In this document: positions 35,598 through 43,991 of the stretch, in pieces | How the letters are laid out: every line of letters starts with the position of its first letter | Numbering within the stretch: position 1 is the stretch's first letter | Assembly: GCA_965116595.1 (NCBI GenBank) | Contig: OZ220708.1 | Location: 744,001-808,000 of the forward strand | From: G963663315 sp963668255 | GTDB taxonomy: Bacteria; Pseudomonadota; Gammaproteobacteria; Arenicellales; Poriferihabitantaceae | DNA: 64,000 nt | Reading direction: 5' to 3' | Notes under the pieces: model-generated | The model's database searches: none | The model's input: the letters and a program-made list of their open reading frames with translations, nothing else | Told to the model about the DNA's origin: nothing | Program-made: the position numbers and the translations under genes

Positions 35598-35626
35598 TTG
35601 ACATGGAACAGGCCGGATGCTATACA
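35598..35626 (+). promoter_or_regulatory. Sigma70-type promoter of the nickel-ureohydrolase operon
   Basis: A perfect TTGACA (35598-35603), 17 bp, then TATACA (35621-35626). Transcription should start near 35633-35636, at the left edge of an inverted repeat. It lies 108 bp upstream of the hypB-like start codon. Confidence 0.6.
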
Positions 35627-35634
35627 GTATTATT

Positions 35635-35656
35635 AAACTGATTAGTCAGTCAGTTT
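35635..35656. promoter_or_regulatory. Inverted repeat at the transcription start, candidate TetR operator
   Basis: Perfect arms AAACTGA and TCAGTTT are separated by 8 bp, with an internal GTCAGTCAG iteration. The position just downstream of the -10 box suits a repressor. The TetR gene at the end of the same cluster is the natural candidate to bind it. Confidence 0.5.
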
Positions 35657-35733
35657 TTGTGGCGCATCTGCCCAAGGTCGCTTTCACTGCCAGGCAGAAT
35701 GATGCCGAAATCTTTTTTGATCGGAGAGGATAA

Positions 35734-36627
35734 ATGTGTACCGTATGCGGATGTGGAGATACTGAAAACAGTCGACGTCCCGGGCGCCTTTCCCGCCCGC
35801 ATTCCCACGACCACACGCACGTTCACACCCACGACCATTCCCACGACCATTCCCACGACCATTCCCACGACCACGAGCACACTCCTGGTCAGACCCATCA
35901 TTACGGCCAGACCGAGTCCGGTTTGACGGTCGCCGGATTTTCCCAGGAAAGACTGATACAGATCGAGCAAAATATCCTGTACAAAAACGATGGTTATGCC
36001 GCGTCAAACAGGCAGTGGCTTGCCGCGCACGACTTGACGGCGCTGAATCTTCTTTCCAGTCCCGGCGCCGGGAAAACGACGCTGCTGGTCGAGACCATTC
36101 GCGAACTTGGGAAATGGCTTCCAGTCGGAGTTATCGAGGGGGATCAGGAAACCTCGAACGATGCCGACCGTATTTTGCAATCGGGCGCCAGTGCGATCCA
36201 GATCAATACCGGAAAGGGCTGTCATCTGGATGCCCACATGATCGGACATGCGCTGGGTGAATTGGACGTGACGACGGGAGGGGTCGTGTTTGTGGAGAAT
36301 GTGGGCAACCTGGTTTGTCCTGCGATGTTTGATCTTGGAGAACACGCCAAAGTCGTCATTTTGTCTGTGACGGAGGGCGAAGACAAGCCGATCAAATATC
36401 CGGACATGTTTGCGGCTGCGGATCTGTTGCTGATTTCAAAAACCGACCTGCTTCCCTATGTTGATTTCAGTGTCGCACAGGCGATCGAATACGCAAGCCG
36501 GGTCAATCCGGATGTGGAGACGCTTGAGGTTTCAGCGAAACAGGGTGTTGGCATGACGTCCTGGATCGACTGGATCATGGATCAATGCACACAGACACAA
36601 TCCGGACGTCATACATCCCGTCGGTAA
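35734..36627 (+). CDS. HypB-like nickel-insertion GTPase for the ureohydrolase
   Basis: A 297-residue SIMIBI GTPase of the HypB family. It has an N-terminal CTVCGCG metal motif, then a His/Asp-rich stretch built from repeated HDHS units (about residues 24-58), Walker A SSPGAGKTT, EGDQETSNDADR, the metal-site region GKGCHLDAHM, and SKTDLLPY for guanine binding. HypB proteins hand Ni2+ to apo-enzymes together with HypA. No hydrogenase or other hyp genes are present. The next genes are HypA-like and two ureohydrolases, which points to nickel loading of a ureohydrolase, as for GhaB with guanidine hydrolase GdmH. A good AGAGGA ribosome-binding site precedes ATG 35734. Confidence 0.9.
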   Translation: MCTVCGCGDTENSRRPGRLSRPHSHDHTHVHTHDHSHDHSHDHSHDHEHTPGQTHHYGQTESGLTVAGFSQERLIQIEQNILYKNDGYAASNRQWLAAHDLTALNLLSSPGAGKTTLLVETIRELGKWLPVGVIEGDQETSNDADRILQSGASAIQINTGKGCHLDAHMIGHALGELDVTTGGVVFVENVGNLVCPAMFDLGEHAKVVILSVTEGEDKPIKYPDMFAAADLLLISKTDLLPYVDFSVAQAIEYASRVNPDVETLEVSAKQGVGMTSWIDWIMDQCTQTQSGRHTSRR

Positions 36628-36633
36628 ACAGAC

Positions 36634-37059
36634 ATGCACGAACTTGCGCTCGCCAGGAACATGATTGAGATCGTGCAACAGTACGCGAGCGAAAATGGTC
36701 CGGGTCGTGTAAAGAATATTTCAATACGGCTGGGAGAATTATCTGCAATGTCAAGAGCTTTGCATTTCTGTTTTGGCGCAGCCTCCCAGGGCACGTTGTG
36801 TGAAGGCGCCACCTTGCATATTGAAGAAATCCCCCTGACTGTCTGGTGCCAGAGCTGTAATCAAAACAAGTCCCCGATCGGACGATACAGTTTCCGCTGC
36901 ATGGATTGCGGGATGCCGACTCCAAAAATCGTGACTGGCAAGGAGATGGAGCTTGTTTCCATTGAATTATCCCAAAGAGCGGAAGACAGGATGTTAAAAC
37001 CCGTCATGCCCGATCATCAGCAGGGCAAATCAACCCATTTCCAGTTTCAAGGTGTTTGA
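36634..37059 (+). CDS. HypA-like nickel metallochaperone for the ureohydrolase
   Basis: A 141-residue HypA homologue. The N-terminal MHELALA supplies the nickel-binding His2, and two CxxC pairs (CQSC and CMDC) make the structural zinc site. Canonical HypA has about 115 residues; here ~25 extra C-terminal residues end in HFQFQGV. It lies seven bases after the HypB-like gene and two before the first ureohydrolase, so all are probably co-translated. By analogy with GhaA it should deliver Ni2+ to the ureohydrolase rather than to a hydrogenase. Confidence 0.88.
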   Translation: MHELALARNMIEIVQQYASENGPGRVKNISIRLGELSAMSRALHFCFGAASQGTLCEGATLHIEEIPLTVWCQSCNQNKSPIGRYSFRCMDCGMPTPKIVTGKEMELVSIELSQRAEDRMLKPVMPDHQQGKSTHFQFQGV

Positions 37060-37061
37060 AT

Positions 37062-38135
37062 ATGACTGAAAACAACGACCAGTCAAAGTTTGTTCCGTTT
37101 CAGCACCAGGGACCACACCGGGAACAGGCCGGTACGCACACGATGTCTCCGAACAGGCATAACGGCGCATTCAAGGCAGAGGGAATTCTGACCTTCATGG
37201 GCGCGCCCTATTGTCCCCCCGAGCGGGACAGGATTCGTGAGGCGGGAGCGAAGATCTGTTTCCTGGGGGCGCCCTGGGATCAGGGCACGATTGTCAGAAC
37301 CGGTACGTCAAGCGGCCCCCACGGAATACGCGAAGCTTCATCCCAGTATTTCCCCTATATGTTCGAGTATGACGTTGATCTGATGACGTTTTTTAATGTC
37401 GTGGATTGCGGAGACATCCCGATTGTCCCAGGCAACAATGCCCTTTCGCAACAGTATATGGCGGATTATGTGACGGAATGCCTGGAAGGCGGCGCAAAAG
37501 TGCTGCTGGTGGGGGGCGATCACTCCGTCCCCATTCCCGGAGCAAGAGCGCTGTCCCGATATTTATCCAGGCATCGCCCGGAAGGGAAAATGGGATACCT
37601 GCATGTGGATTGTCATCTGGATGCCGCCGTGGACTGGGCGGGAATTGAAATTACCAATGCCTCGGGACCAACCGAGACATTTAAACTGCCGAATGTAGAC
37701 GGCAGAAACATGGCCCACATGGGTTCAAGGAACGGACTCAATCCGAAGGACTGGATGGATTTCTGGATTGACAACGATATGCCAATCATACCCATGTCCC
37801 AGGTGGTCGAGGAAGGCATTGACAAATGTGGACGGTTTATTCTTGATCGGGCGTGGAATGGAACAGATGCCGTTTATCTGTCATGGGACACAGATTCCAT
37901 AGACTGCAGCACCATGCCAGGCACGAGTTGTCCGGAGTGTTACGGGATCAAGGCGCGTGAAGCGATCCAGTTTGCCAGAATTGCCGGCGAATACGGTGTC
38001 GATGTGATCGAGTTGGCGGAGCTGTCCCCGATTTTTGACGTCAGTCAGATGAGTGCGAAGCTCGCCTGCATGTTGCTCTATCATTATCTTGGCAGCAGGG
38101 CGGTAACCCTGCGTTCGAGAAACGAAACCCCCTGA
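37062..38135 (+). CDS. Nickel-type ureohydrolase, catalytic (alpha) subunit candidate
   Basis: A 357-residue arginase/agmatinase-fold protein. All six metal ligands are visible: His154 (GGDHS), Asp183, His185 and Asp187 (VDCHLDA), and Asp276 and Asp278 (SWDTDSID). A ~60-residue N-terminal extension precedes the fold, as in GdmH-like guanidine hydrolases. Several positions differ from agmatinases: Cys184 replaces the usual Ala, and DCSTMPGTSCPECYG replaces DPAFAPGTGTP. Between HypA/HypB-like chaperones and a second, metal-poor ureohydrolase, it resembles the alpha subunit of metformin/dimethylguanidine hydrolase, which uses two Ni2+ ions. It should hydrolyse a guanidino or biguanide compound; the exact substrate is open. 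ATG 37062 is preferred over TTG 37056. Confidence 0.85.
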   Translation: MTENNDQSKFVPFQHQGPHREQAGTHTMSPNRHNGAFKAEGILTFMGAPYCPPERDRIREAGAKICFLGAPWDQGTIVRTGTSSGPHGIREASSQYFPYMFEYDVDLMTFFNVVDCGDIPIVPGNNALSQQYMADYVTECLEGGAKVLLVGGDHSVPIPGARALSRYLSRHRPEGKMGYLHVDCHLDAAVDWAGIEITNASGPTETFKLPNVDGRNMAHMGSRNGLNPKDWMDFWIDNDMPIIPMSQVVEEGIDKCGRFILDRAWNGTDAVYLSWDTDSIDCSTMPGTSCPECYGIKAREAIQFARIAGEYGVDVIELAELSPIFDVSQMSAKLACMLLYHYLGSRAVTLRSRNETP

Positions 38136-38193
38136 TAGCCAGAGTCACTATACTGGTAACTTATAAACAATTGAAATTGCAGCAGGAATACTA

Positions 38194-39240
38194 ATGAACC
38201 CCGCAAAAGCATTCGCACATCTTTTTTCCCCGCTTGGCGGGGAAGGGTCCGACAACTATCGTTCGCCCGGCCAGATTTCATTTCTGCGTGCGCCATTTGT
38301 TCCGGCCGACAGCGAGGAGATGAAAAATTCAGACACACAATATGCGTTCGTTGGCGTACCTTATGACGAAGGAAATGTAGGGAAGCCGGGATCAGAAGAT
38401 GGCCCCAGGGAATTTCGGGTCGCATCACTGGATTACTTTCCATACTGGTTTGAGTTCAATGTTGATCTGCATGGTTCTGCAATCGACATTGGAGACGTCT
38501 CCATGCCACGTGTAAGTCCGGATGTGGCGCGCAGCAGAATCTACGATGCGGTGCTCAAGGTTTTGCATGCGGGCAAGACCCCTATCGTTTGCGGCGGAGA
38601 TCGCTCCGTTTCCATTGCTGCTGCCAAAGCGCTGTCGGATTACCTCGGAAAAGACAAAAAAATGGGGTATATGCATCTGGGTGCTCATCTGGACATGTCC
38701 GATTCCTGGGCAGGAGAGAGTCATGTCAGTACCTGTACCATGGCCCGCATTACGGAACTTGAAAACCTGAGCATGGACCATGTCGCGCACATGGGTGCAA
38801 GAAATTCCTTTAACCCGAAAGATCAGATTGATCTCGCCAAAGCCAGGGGACTGCGGTTTTACCCGATGTTCGAAATTCTCGACCGGGGTGTCGATAAAGT
38901 GACGGAAGAAGCGGTCGAACGAGTATGGGGAGGAACCGATGGTCAATATCTGAGCTTTAACTTTAACGTGATGGACTCATCCGCGGCGCCGGGAGTGACG
39001 GCTACAGAACCGGGTGGTCTTGAATCCCGGGAGATCATGCGGGTCGCGTCACAGATCAGCGCGCGCGGCGGCATCAACGTGATTGACGTAACGGAATTAT
39101 GCCCGATGTTCGATGTCAGCGGCTCCACATCCAGGATGGCGGTCTGTGTGGTCTTGCGTATCATGGCGGGGATTGCATACCACCATGGCCGGACCCTTGA
39201 TCCGTCACTGCGTCGACCCGGTTGGAAATACGGGGGTTGA
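38194..39240 (+). CDS. Ureohydrolase-family protein lacking metal ligands, beta subunit candidate
   Basis: A 348-residue ureohydrolase homologue, clearly related to the preceding gene (shared layout: APF, FVGVPYDEG, YFPYWFEFNVDL, HVAHMGARN). The metal site is broken: GGDH is GGDR (Arg137), the first Asp of the D-x-H-x-D motif is Gly163 (HLGAHLDM), and the D-x-D motif is Asn256-Phe-Asn258 (FNFNVMDS). Only His165 and Asp167 remain. The reading frame is intact, so it is not a decaying pseudogene. It probably forms a hetero-oligomer with the preceding catalytic subunit, as the beta subunits of metformin hydrolase do. The gap to its partner is 58 bp. Confidence 0.85.
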   Translation: MNPAKAFAHLFSPLGGEGSDNYRSPGQISFLRAPFVPADSEEMKNSDTQYAFVGVPYDEGNVGKPGSEDGPREFRVASLDYFPYWFEFNVDLHGSAIDIGDVSMPRVSPDVARSRIYDAVLKVLHAGKTPIVCGGDRSVSIAAAKALSDYLGKDKKMGYMHLGAHLDMSDSWAGESHVSTCTMARITELENLSMDHVAHMGARNSFNPKDQIDLAKARGLRFYPMFEILDRGVDKVTEEAVERVWGGTDGQYLSFNFNVMDSSAAPGVTATEPGGLESREIMRVASQISARGGINVIDVTELCPMFDVSGSTSRMAVCVVLRIMAGIAYHHGRTLDPSLRRPGWKYGG

Positions 39241-39300
39241 GGTAATCCCCGTGTTTAATTCTTACACTTGATCCAAACAAATAGAATGAGGTAAATACAA

Positions 39301-40419
39301 ATGGCAAACATGACAAAAGCGGCCCCTGCGGTCCAATCTCCTGAGTTTCTGGCGCCCTCGCCTGTAACCAGAAGAACCTTTCTCGGCTATACGGCCGCCA
39401 CTACAGCGGCCCTGCTCGGGGTAAAACCTGCCCTCGCAGCCGACGAACTGAATGTACTGGTATGGTGTGATCATGCCGACGACAAGCTGATCGAACCGTT
39501 TGAGGCGGCACATAATGTCAGGATCAATGTGAAAACCTATGAAGGCACCGGTACGGCTCTATCCCTTATTGAGCAATCCAGGCCCGGAGACTGGGACGTG
39601 CTGGTGGTTGACGCCCCCGATGCACCGACTGTCGCTCGCCGGGGAATTCTGGCGCCCCTTGATGACGGAGATTTTCCATTGGGTGACCTGTTCTCTCCCC
39701 TGACTTCAGCCGGCTTCAATTATGTCGACGGAACGCGTTACGCAGTGCCGGAAAAATTCGGGTATTACGGGGTCGCGTACAACAAGGAGAAAGTAGACCC
39801 CGTGGATATGCGCTCAGCCCAGGTTATGTGGAATGACAAATACAAGGGCAGGATTGCGGTGTACGATTATTATTTTCCGACCATGCAGTTGATCGCGATT
39901 TCAATGGGAATCGCCCCGGACAAGATCGGCATGGATGATTTGCCGACTATTCGCGAAAAGCTGCTTGCAATGAAGCCGAATGTCAAGATTATCGGTGATA
40001 TCGTCAGTGTGCAAAACGCATTGGTCAATGGTGATGTTGACCTGATCCTGAACGGCGCCGAATTCGTGGTTTCCGGTTTAATGCCGACGATCCCGGCGCT
40101 TGACTGGACTATTTTTGATGAGGGTGGATTGATGTGGATTCAGGGTATCGGGGTGTTTGAAAGCTCGAACAAAAAGGATCTGGCGAAAGAATTTGTCCAA
40201 TACATATTAAGTCCTGACGGCCAGGGTCGACTGGCGACTTCCGAATGTTATTGGGCAATGCCTGCAAACAGCCAAGCCGTACTGGATGACAGCCAGAGGA
40301 AAATATTGCGCTGGGACGAGCAGGCCGGGTTCCTGGACCGGTCCGTACCTTCGACCATCAGCCAGCCGGATATTGATTCTGCCATGCTGGATATCTGGAC
40401 CGAGTTTTTACAAAGCTGA
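39301..40419 (+). CDS. ABC importer substrate-binding protein, PotD/spermidine-putrescine type, Tat-exported
   Basis: A 372-residue periplasmic binding protein (SBP_bac family related to PotD). The leader TRRTFLGYTAATTAALLGV has a twin-arginine motif and cleavage near LAADELNV, so Tat export is likely. The mature part has ELNVLVWCDHADDKLIEPFE and the WDVLVVDAPD region typical of this group. It opens a full importer (permeases at 40445 and 41300, ATPase at 42091) directly after the ureohydrolase pair, so it most likely captures the guanidino substrate; polyamine uptake is the alternative. A GAGGT ribosome-binding site precedes ATG 39301. Confidence 0.9.
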   Translation: MANMTKAAPAVQSPEFLAPSPVTRRTFLGYTAATTAALLGVKPALAADELNVLVWCDHADDKLIEPFEAAHNVRINVKTYEGTGTALSLIEQSRPGDWDVLVVDAPDAPTVARRGILAPLDDGDFPLGDLFSPLTSAGFNYVDGTRYAVPEKFGYYGVAYNKEKVDPVDMRSAQVMWNDKYKGRIAVYDYYFPTMQLIAISMGIAPDKIGMDDLPTIREKLLAMKPNVKIIGDIVSVQNALVNGDVDLILNGAEFVVSGLMPTIPALDWTIFDEGGLMWIQGIGVFESSNKKDLAKEFVQYILSPDGQGRLATSECYWAMPANSQAVLDDSQRKILRWDEQAGFLDRSVPSTISQPDIDSAMLDIWTEFLQS

Positions 40420-40444
40420 AAAATGACCGCAACCAGCCAATGAC

Positions 40445-41290
40445 ATGAGCGCAAAACGGGACTGGACAAGGTGGGCTGTCCAGCCGGCAGTGGGTTTTAC
40501 ACTGGTCTTTTTCTTTCTGCCGCTCATGATCATGGTGACGGTAAGTTTCTGGCAGAGAATTTACGGGAAACTGGAAGCCACCTGGTCGATTGCCAATTAC
40601 GCCAAGTTTTTTGGCGCGGATTACCTGCGTGATTCGTTACTGAATTCGCTCGAAGTCACACTGATTACCACGTTTTTAAGTGTACTTCTGGCGTATCCGC
40701 TGGCCTGGATTCTGGCCTATCGGGTACCCCTCAAATGGCAAAAGGTATTGTTGATTCTGGCTGTGCTTCCATTCTGGACGGCCTATGTCGTTCGCTCGTA
40801 CAGTTGGCTGCTGGTCATCTCGGAAAACGGAATCATCAATGTGACGCTGATGGCGATTGGTATCATCCAGGAACCATTGGAACTGGCCTACGGGCGTAGC
40901 GCCACCATTCTTGGTTTTGTCCATTTCTTCACCATGCTGTTGACCCTGACGATTTATGCGAATCTGGTCCAGATCAAACCATCATACCAAAAAGCGGCAT
41001 CGGACCTCGGAGCGAATCGGTTTCAGGTCTTCTTCCATGTCACTCTGCCTTTGAGTATTCCGGGTGTAGCGGTAGGGGCGTTCATTACATTTGTGATCGC
41101 GATTGGCGACTTCATTACACCCCAGATTCTGGGTGGAAGCACGGAGGTTCTGGTGCCGCAGGCAATCATGTTGCAGGTCTCCCGGGCAGCCAACTTTCCG
41201 ATGGCGGCTGTAATGAGCCTGACTCTGACTGTGGTGGTGGTCATTGTCTATCTCATGGTGCAGAAGCATCTGAAAATGGATCGGATATAG
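40445..41290 (+). CDS. ABC importer permease, PotB type
   Basis: A 281-residue inner-membrane permease with six predicted helices. It shows the PotB-like N-terminal helix (VGFTLVFFFLPLMIMVTVSF), the WTAYVVRSYSWLLV region and an EAA coupling loop (KAASDLGANRFQVFFHVTLP). With the PotC-type protein nine bases downstream it forms the channel of the importer attached to the ureohydrolase cluster. Confidence 0.92.
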   Translation: MSAKRDWTRWAVQPAVGFTLVFFFLPLMIMVTVSFWQRIYGKLEATWSIANYAKFFGADYLRDSLLNSLEVTLITTFLSVLLAYPLAWILAYRVPLKWQKVLLILAVLPFWTAYVVRSYSWLLVISENGIINVTLMAIGIIQEPLELAYGRSATILGFVHFFTMLLTLTIYANLVQIKPSYQKAASDLGANRFQVFFHVTLPLSIPGVAVGAFITFVIAIGDFITPQILGGSTEVLVPQAIMLQVSRAANFPMAAVMSLTLTVVVVIVYLMVQKHLKMDRI

Positions 41291-41299
41291 AGAAAGCGG

Positions 41300-42091
41300 A
41301 TGTTCAATCGGATCAGCAGGTTTTCATCCACCTCGTATTTGCTGCTCGCGCTGCTGTTTATTTATCTCCCGGTGGTTGTACTGGTGCTGTTTTCGTTCCA
41401 GGACGGGTTGTTGCCGGTATTTCCGTTTAATGGGCCGAGCCTTCAGTGGTACGAGAAAATGCTGGAGAATGAACGGCTGGTGGAATCGCTGTACAATTCC
41501 GTGTTGGTCGCAGTCTTGTCGTCACTGCTAACCACAATTATCGGGTTTCTGGCTGCCTACGGCCTGGCTCGTCATCGCCACCGCTTCGCAGCCGGTATCC
41601 AGTTCCTGTTAATGGCCCCGCTCATGGTTTCCTACCTGATTATCGGTATCGGGTTGCTGATCACGTTAAACATTTTCGGCATACCGAAATCCCTGGTAGC
41701 AGTGGGGCTGGGGCACATGGTGGTCAACCTGCCACTTTGTTTTGCGATCGTCTATTCCCAGTTTGGCGATCATCTGAAGAATATCGATTGCGCGGCCAGG
41801 GATCTGGGGGCTTCCGACTTGTCTACGCTAACACTGGTTATAGCTCCTATTATGAAGCCGGCGCTGCTGGCCTCGTTCTGCCTGTCTGCAACACTGTCCT
41901 GGGATGAATTCATCATTGCCTTCTTGCTGAGCCGTTTCGATGTCACATTGCCGGTCATCATATTTGAGATGTTACGGGCCGGACTGACCCCTGAGGTAAA
42001 TGCGGCGGGTACCATGGTGTTTGCAATATCGATGGCGCTGGTCGCCGTTTCCGCCGTTGTCATGTTCTTCAACACCAGGAATACAGGATAA
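41300..42091 (+). CDS. ABC importer permease, PotC type
   Basis: A 263-residue inner-membrane permease with six predicted helices. Recognisable are LLFIYLPVVVLVLFSFQDG near the N-terminus and the EAA loop CAARDLGASDLSTLTLVIAP. Its stop overlaps the ATPase start by one base (TAATG), indicating coupled translation. Confidence 0.92.
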   Translation: MFNRISRFSSTSYLLLALLFIYLPVVVLVLFSFQDGLLPVFPFNGPSLQWYEKMLENERLVESLYNSVLVAVLSSLLTTIIGFLAAYGLARHRHRFAAGIQFLLMAPLMVSYLIIGIGLLITLNIFGIPKSLVAVGLGHMVVNLPLCFAIVYSQFGDHLKNIDCAARDLGASDLSTLTLVIAPIMKPALLASFCLSATLSWDEFIIAFLLSRFDVTLPVIIFEMLRAGLTPEVNAAGTMVFAISMALVAVSAVVMFFNTRNTG

Positions 42092-43179
42092 TGAGCGATC
42101 CGATCCTGGAACTGGATAACATCACCAAGAAGTTCGGCAGGTTCACTGCCGTGGACAAGGTCAGTCTGAACATGGACCCCGGTGAATTTCTGGTTCTACT
42201 CGGTCCTTCCGGCAGTGGAAAAACAACCATATTGTCCATGATCGGTGGATTTACTGTACCGACGACCGGGGTGATTCGTATTCATGGAAAGGACATGACG
42301 ACCGTACCGCCAGCTGGCCGACCCACAGTCACCGTATTTCAGGATTATGCGCTGTTTCCGCATATGCGTGTTATTGAAAACGTGGCGTTTGGATTGAAAA
42401 TGCGTAAGTTTGGCAAGCGGGAGAGACATAAAAAAGCCAGAGAATCACTTGAACTGGTTGGTCTCGGCGATTTCAGTGACCGGAGTATAGATCAACTCTC
42501 AGGAGGACAGCGCCAACGGGTCGCGTTGGCCAGAGCGATTGCGGTCGAGCCGGTTGTCCTTTTGCTGGACGAACCGCTCGGTGCACTGGACCTGAAAATC
42601 AGGCAGCAAATGCAACAGGAACTCGTGCGATTGCAAAAACGCCTTGGAGCGACTTTTGTTCATGTCACCCATGATCAGGAAGAGGCGATGAGTATTGCGG
42701 ATAACATTGCTCTGGTAAATGGTGGGAAAATCGAGGATTATGGCCCCCCGGAACGGGTCTATCTGCGCCCTGCGACATTGTTCACAGCCAAATTCATGGG
42801 CGAGAACAATACATTTGAGGGATTCGTTACTGCGATGGATGATTCCGGAATTTCGGTCGATTCCGAAATTGGCGAATGCACTCTACCCCGTTGTGACTCT
42901 ATGCACAGTTCGACCCGTATCGGAGAGAAGGTGCACTTGTCGTTGAGGCCGGAACAGATCGGTCTGGGTGACGGCAATCAGGGCAACCTGATCAATCTCG
43001 GCCAGGCCAGGGTCGAGGAAGTGATTTTCCAGGGTACGCACCGATTGTGCCGGGTCGTATGCCAGGACGAGAAAGAAGTACGCATGCTGCTTCGTCTTCG
43101 TCCCGATGAAAAAGTCAAGGTGGGTGACACGATTCAAATCCACGCGAAACGTGACGATGCCGTTTTGCTGGTCCGTTAG
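42091..43179 (+). CDS. ABC importer ATPase, PotA type
   Basis: A 362-residue ATPase. Walker A is GPSGSGKTT (about residue 37), the signature is LSGGQRQRVALARA, Walker B is VLLLDEPLGALD and the switch histidine is in VTHDQEEA. A C-terminal TOBE domain of ~120 residues follows, as in PotA and other MOI-class ATPases. It energises the importer encoded by the three genes before it. Confidence 0.95.
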   Translation: MSDPILELDNITKKFGRFTAVDKVSLNMDPGEFLVLLGPSGSGKTTILSMIGGFTVPTTGVIRIHGKDMTTVPPAGRPTVTVFQDYALFPHMRVIENVAFGLKMRKFGKRERHKKARESLELVGLGDFSDRSIDQLSGGQRQRVALARAIAVEPVVLLLDEPLGALDLKIRQQMQQELVRLQKRLGATFVHVTHDQEEAMSIADNIALVNGGKIEDYGPPERVYLRPATLFTAKFMGENNTFEGFVTAMDDSGISVDSEIGECTLPRCDSMHSSTRIGEKVHLSLRPEQIGLGDGNQGNLINLGQARVEEVIFQGTHRLCRVVCQDEKEVRMLLRLRPDEKVKVGDTIQIHAKRDDAVLLVR

Positions 43180-43199
43180 TATCAGTTTGACCACTGTCC

Positions 43200-43859
43200 A
43201 TGACTGGAAAATCGCTCAGAAAGCCGGGTCCCAAGGGACAGAAGCGGGCAGATCATCTGATGGAAGTGGCTATCGACCTGTTTTCTGAAAGAGGGTACAG
43301 CTCGGTAACGATACAAGATATTACGGAAAGAGCGGGTGTTGCGCACTCGCTTGTCTATTACCATTTCAAAAACAAGGAGGAACTGTTCAACAAGGCGGTG
43401 AATAATCTGATAGACAAGCAGATTCGACAATATCAGGCCAGCCTTCAACAGCACACGGACCCCAGTGAACTGATCGAAAAATGGATCCAATACAACATTG
43501 ATCACTCGGCTGTTTTAATGAAGCTCGTCCGGATCATGTTTGACCGCTCTGGCTCCCAAAACGCTACGCCGTTCGCCAGGGATGCTATCCGGCATTTTTA
43601 TAACGAGGAGCACAATATCCTGTCCAGAAGTGTGGCCCAGGGTGTCAGGCAAAAACAGTTCAGGCAAGTAGACCCGGATAGCGTGGCTTCGTTTATATCC
43701 ACGCACATTGACGGAGTGTTTTATGGTGCATGCACACAGGAAAATTTCGATATCAGAAATGAGATGGAACGTATGAGAAGCACACTCTGGAAAATTCTGT
43801 ACGACCGGGAGGAAACACCGGCCTGGTCTGGACAAACATCCGGGTTGGGACGTGCGTAG
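43200..43859 (+). CDS. TetR-family regulator of the ureohydrolase-transporter cluster
   Basis: A 219-residue regulator. The N-terminal helix-turn-helix is VTIQDITERAGVAHSLVYYH followed by FKNKEELFNKAV; the C-terminal helical domain is a ligand-binding region with no close type I recognise. It ends the cluster, 20 bp after the ATPase gene, and is the obvious candidate to bind the inverted repeat at 35635-35656 and respond to the substrate or a product. Its stop codon lies in a dispersed GC-rich repeat. Confidence 0.88.
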   Translation: MTGKSLRKPGPKGQKRADHLMEVAIDLFSERGYSSVTIQDITERAGVAHSLVYYHFKNKEELFNKAVNNLIDKQIRQYQASLQQHTDPSELIEKWIQYNIDHSAVLMKLVRIMFDRSGSQNATPFARDAIRHFYNEEHNILSRSVAQGVRQKQFRQVDPDSVASFISTHIDGVFYGACTQENFDIRNEMERMRSTLWKILYDREETPAWSGQTSGLGRA

Positions 43860-43886
43860 GGGACGGTCTCCGTGCCGTCCCGCTAC
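43856..43886. repeat. Dispersed palindromic repeat overlapping the TetR stop codon
   Basis: Arms GTAGGGGACGG and CCGTCCCGCTAC around TCTCCGTG, the same family as 44473-44505 and 58933-58966 but more diverged. It could fold as a terminator-like hairpin after the operon. The following 100 bp to 43991 show no gene. Confidence 0.55.
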
Positions 43887-43991
43887 CGATGGATTCACTT
43901 GCGACTGCCATGTGCTGACTGCTAGACTCTCAAGAAAGATGTTCCTTCCTTTATTTCTTGATCCCTGACTCCCTGACAAGATCTGATTACG

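Noticed and set aside
35580..35733. A guanidine (ykkC-type) riboswitch upstream of the ureohydrolase operon
   Set aside because: I see no paired hairpins with ACGR loops or a recognisable guanidine-I or guanidine-III core; the leader instead holds a promoter and an inverted repeat. A covariance search would settle it.
35734..37059. HypB and HypA as part of a NiFe hydrogenase locus
   Set aside because: No hydrogenase structural genes, hypCDEF or hydrogenase proteases occur in the window; the immediate partners are ureohydrolases.
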